From Nitrospinota bacterium (GTDB lineage: Bacteria > JAUXIQ01), in assembly GCA_030620925.1 (NCBI GenBank), contig JAUXIQ010000081.1, forward strand, positions 1-7,775: DNA of 7,775 bases, written 5' to 3'. This document shows positions 7,015-7,775 of the stretch, piece by piece. The notes beneath the pieces are model-generated. The model searched no databases. It was given only the letters and a program-made list of their open reading frames with translations, and was not told the origin of the DNA. The position numbers and the translations under genes were made by a program. Position 1 is the stretch's first letter; every line of letters starts with the position of its first letter.

Positions 7015-7775
7015 TCAGATAATGCGCTGCTCCCGGAGGTAGCTGCGAAGCGATTCCGCCTCCTGGAAACAGACGGGATAGTCTAACACCGGCCTCTTCA
7101 CCACCACCAGGTGGATGCCCAGCTCCTGCACGGCTTCCGCCTTTTCTCCAAGGCCACCCTCTTCGCCGCTTTCCTTTGCAACTACCACATCTACATTCAG
7201 CTCGCTCCACAGGACGGCGTTCATACGAGTGGAAAAAGGTCCTTTCATGGCGATGATGTCGTCCGGCTCGATACCTGCCTGCAAGCATCTCTCCATCGAC
7301 TTCGCGGAAGGCAGCACGCGGGCGATGAGCTTTCGGCCTTTCTCGCCGGTCATCCGGCAGAAGACTTCCAGGTCTTTGGTACCCGTGGAAAGGAATATCG
7401 TCTCCCCCAAACAGCAGGATAGACGGGCCGCCGCTTCAACATTTTCCACGCAGTGAACTAAGTCCGACTGGGGAAGAGGCAACCCCTTGCGCTCGAACCG
7501 TATATAAGGTATCGCCGCTTCCCGACACGCCTTCATGGCGTTAGAGGAAGCCTCCGCCGCGAAGGGATGGGTGGCATCCACCAGACAGCTTACGCCTTCG
7601 GAACGGATCAAACCAACCATCAGCTCCTTGTCCAGCCTCCCCTGCCGCATCTCCACCCTGTTATCGGAATCCAGAGGGTAAGGGTAGTCGGTGGCGGTGG
7701 TGACCAGCACCCTATCAACATCTTTCAACAGCGCGGAGAGCACCTCTCGCGCCTCGCTGCTGCCCGCCATGAGCA
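7015..7775 (-). CDS. cobK: Precorrin-6A reductase (CobK/CbiJ family), 5' end cut by the window edge
   Basis: Cytosolic NADPH-dependent enzyme of corrin-ring synthesis that reduces precorrin-6A (or its cobalt form) to precorrin-6B on the way to vitamin B12. About 253 residues are visible. Family marks include the start LMAGSSEAREV (the usual nucleotide-binding GT.E.R turn), DATHPFAAEAS, a GETIFLSTGTKDLEVF segment, AMKGPFSTRMN, AKESGEEGGLGEKAEA and the terminal VVVKRP. Two codons upstream of the ATG at 7770 are also in frame (NTG-CTC). The first beta strand normally begins several residues before the AGSSEAR turn, so the true start lies outside the window. Whether the anaerobic (CbiJ) or aerobic (CobK) branch is meant cannot be told from here. 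It is on the same strand as dnaK but 248 bases away with a promoter between, so it is probably the end of a separate cobalamin operon. Confidence 0.9.
   Translation of the reverse strand, partial: LMAGSSEAREVLSALLKDVDRVLVTTATDYPYPLDSDNRVEMRQGRLDKELMVGLIRSEGVSCLVDATHPFAAEASSNAMKACREAAIPYIRFERKGLPLPQSDLVHCVENVEAAARLSCCLGETIFLSTGTKDLEVFCRMTGEKGRKLIARVLPSAKSMERCLQAGIEPDDIIAMKGPFSTRMNAVLWSELNVDVVVAKESGEEGGLGEKAEAVQELGIHLVVVKRPVLDYPVCFQEAESLRSYLREQRII

Noticed and set aside
6971-7288. Minus-strand open frame (105 residues) overlapping the cobK 3' end
   Set aside because: It is in another frame of cobK, rich in Arg/Gly as frame-shifted GC-rich code is, and cobK is well conserved through the whole region.

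Overview
This is a bacterial stretch in which every gene I can support lies on the minus strand, so transcription runs from high to low coordinates. The DnaK carries the roughly 25-residue ATPase-domain insert (about residues 74-100) that most Firmicutes and Actinobacteria lack. The protein set is DnaK, a full zinc-finger DnaJ, GrpE, HtpX, a DUF1844 protein and the corrin-ring enzyme CobK. This suggests an anaerobic or corrinoid-making lineage. My best guess is an uncultured Chloroflexota (Dehalococcoidia-like), with Desulfobacterota or Nitrospirota as alternatives; confidence is low because it rests on remembered protein flavour, not a search.

Layout in transcription order. 7775-7015: cobK (precorrin-6A reductase), its first residues cut off by the window edge. 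7014-6767: an AT-rich gap with a weak terminator-like hairpin, a strong sigma-70-type promoter (TTGACA-N17-TATATT) and a palindrome resembling the HspR operator (HAIR) on the -35 and spacer. 6766-229: a stress block of dnaK, an Hsp20 small heat-shock protein, an unusual J-protein with half a zinc domain and no G/F region, the membrane protease htpX, grpE and canonical dnaJ. 265-1: the start of a DUF1844 gene that overlaps the dnaJ 3' end and runs off the window.

Together these genes form a proteostasis unit. Hsp20 holds unfolding clients, two J-proteins deliver clients to DnaK and trigger its ATPase, GrpE exchanges the nucleotide, and HtpX degrades damaged membrane proteins. hrcA is absent from the window and I see no CIRCE element, which fits control by another repressor such as HspR.

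Two short GC-rich inverted repeats with a shared TAGGGGCGG arm sit on either side of grpE; one supplies the grpE stop codon. The most interesting points are the HAIR-like operator, the reduced J-protein, the near-identical FT[VI]SD[RK]R peptide in GrpE and the DUF1844 protein, and the repeat pair. I see no CRISPR array, tRNA, rRNA, transposase or phage gene. I do not see a clearly new multi-gene system; the novelty here lies in arrangement and in individual proteins. No gap between genes exceeds 300 bases.
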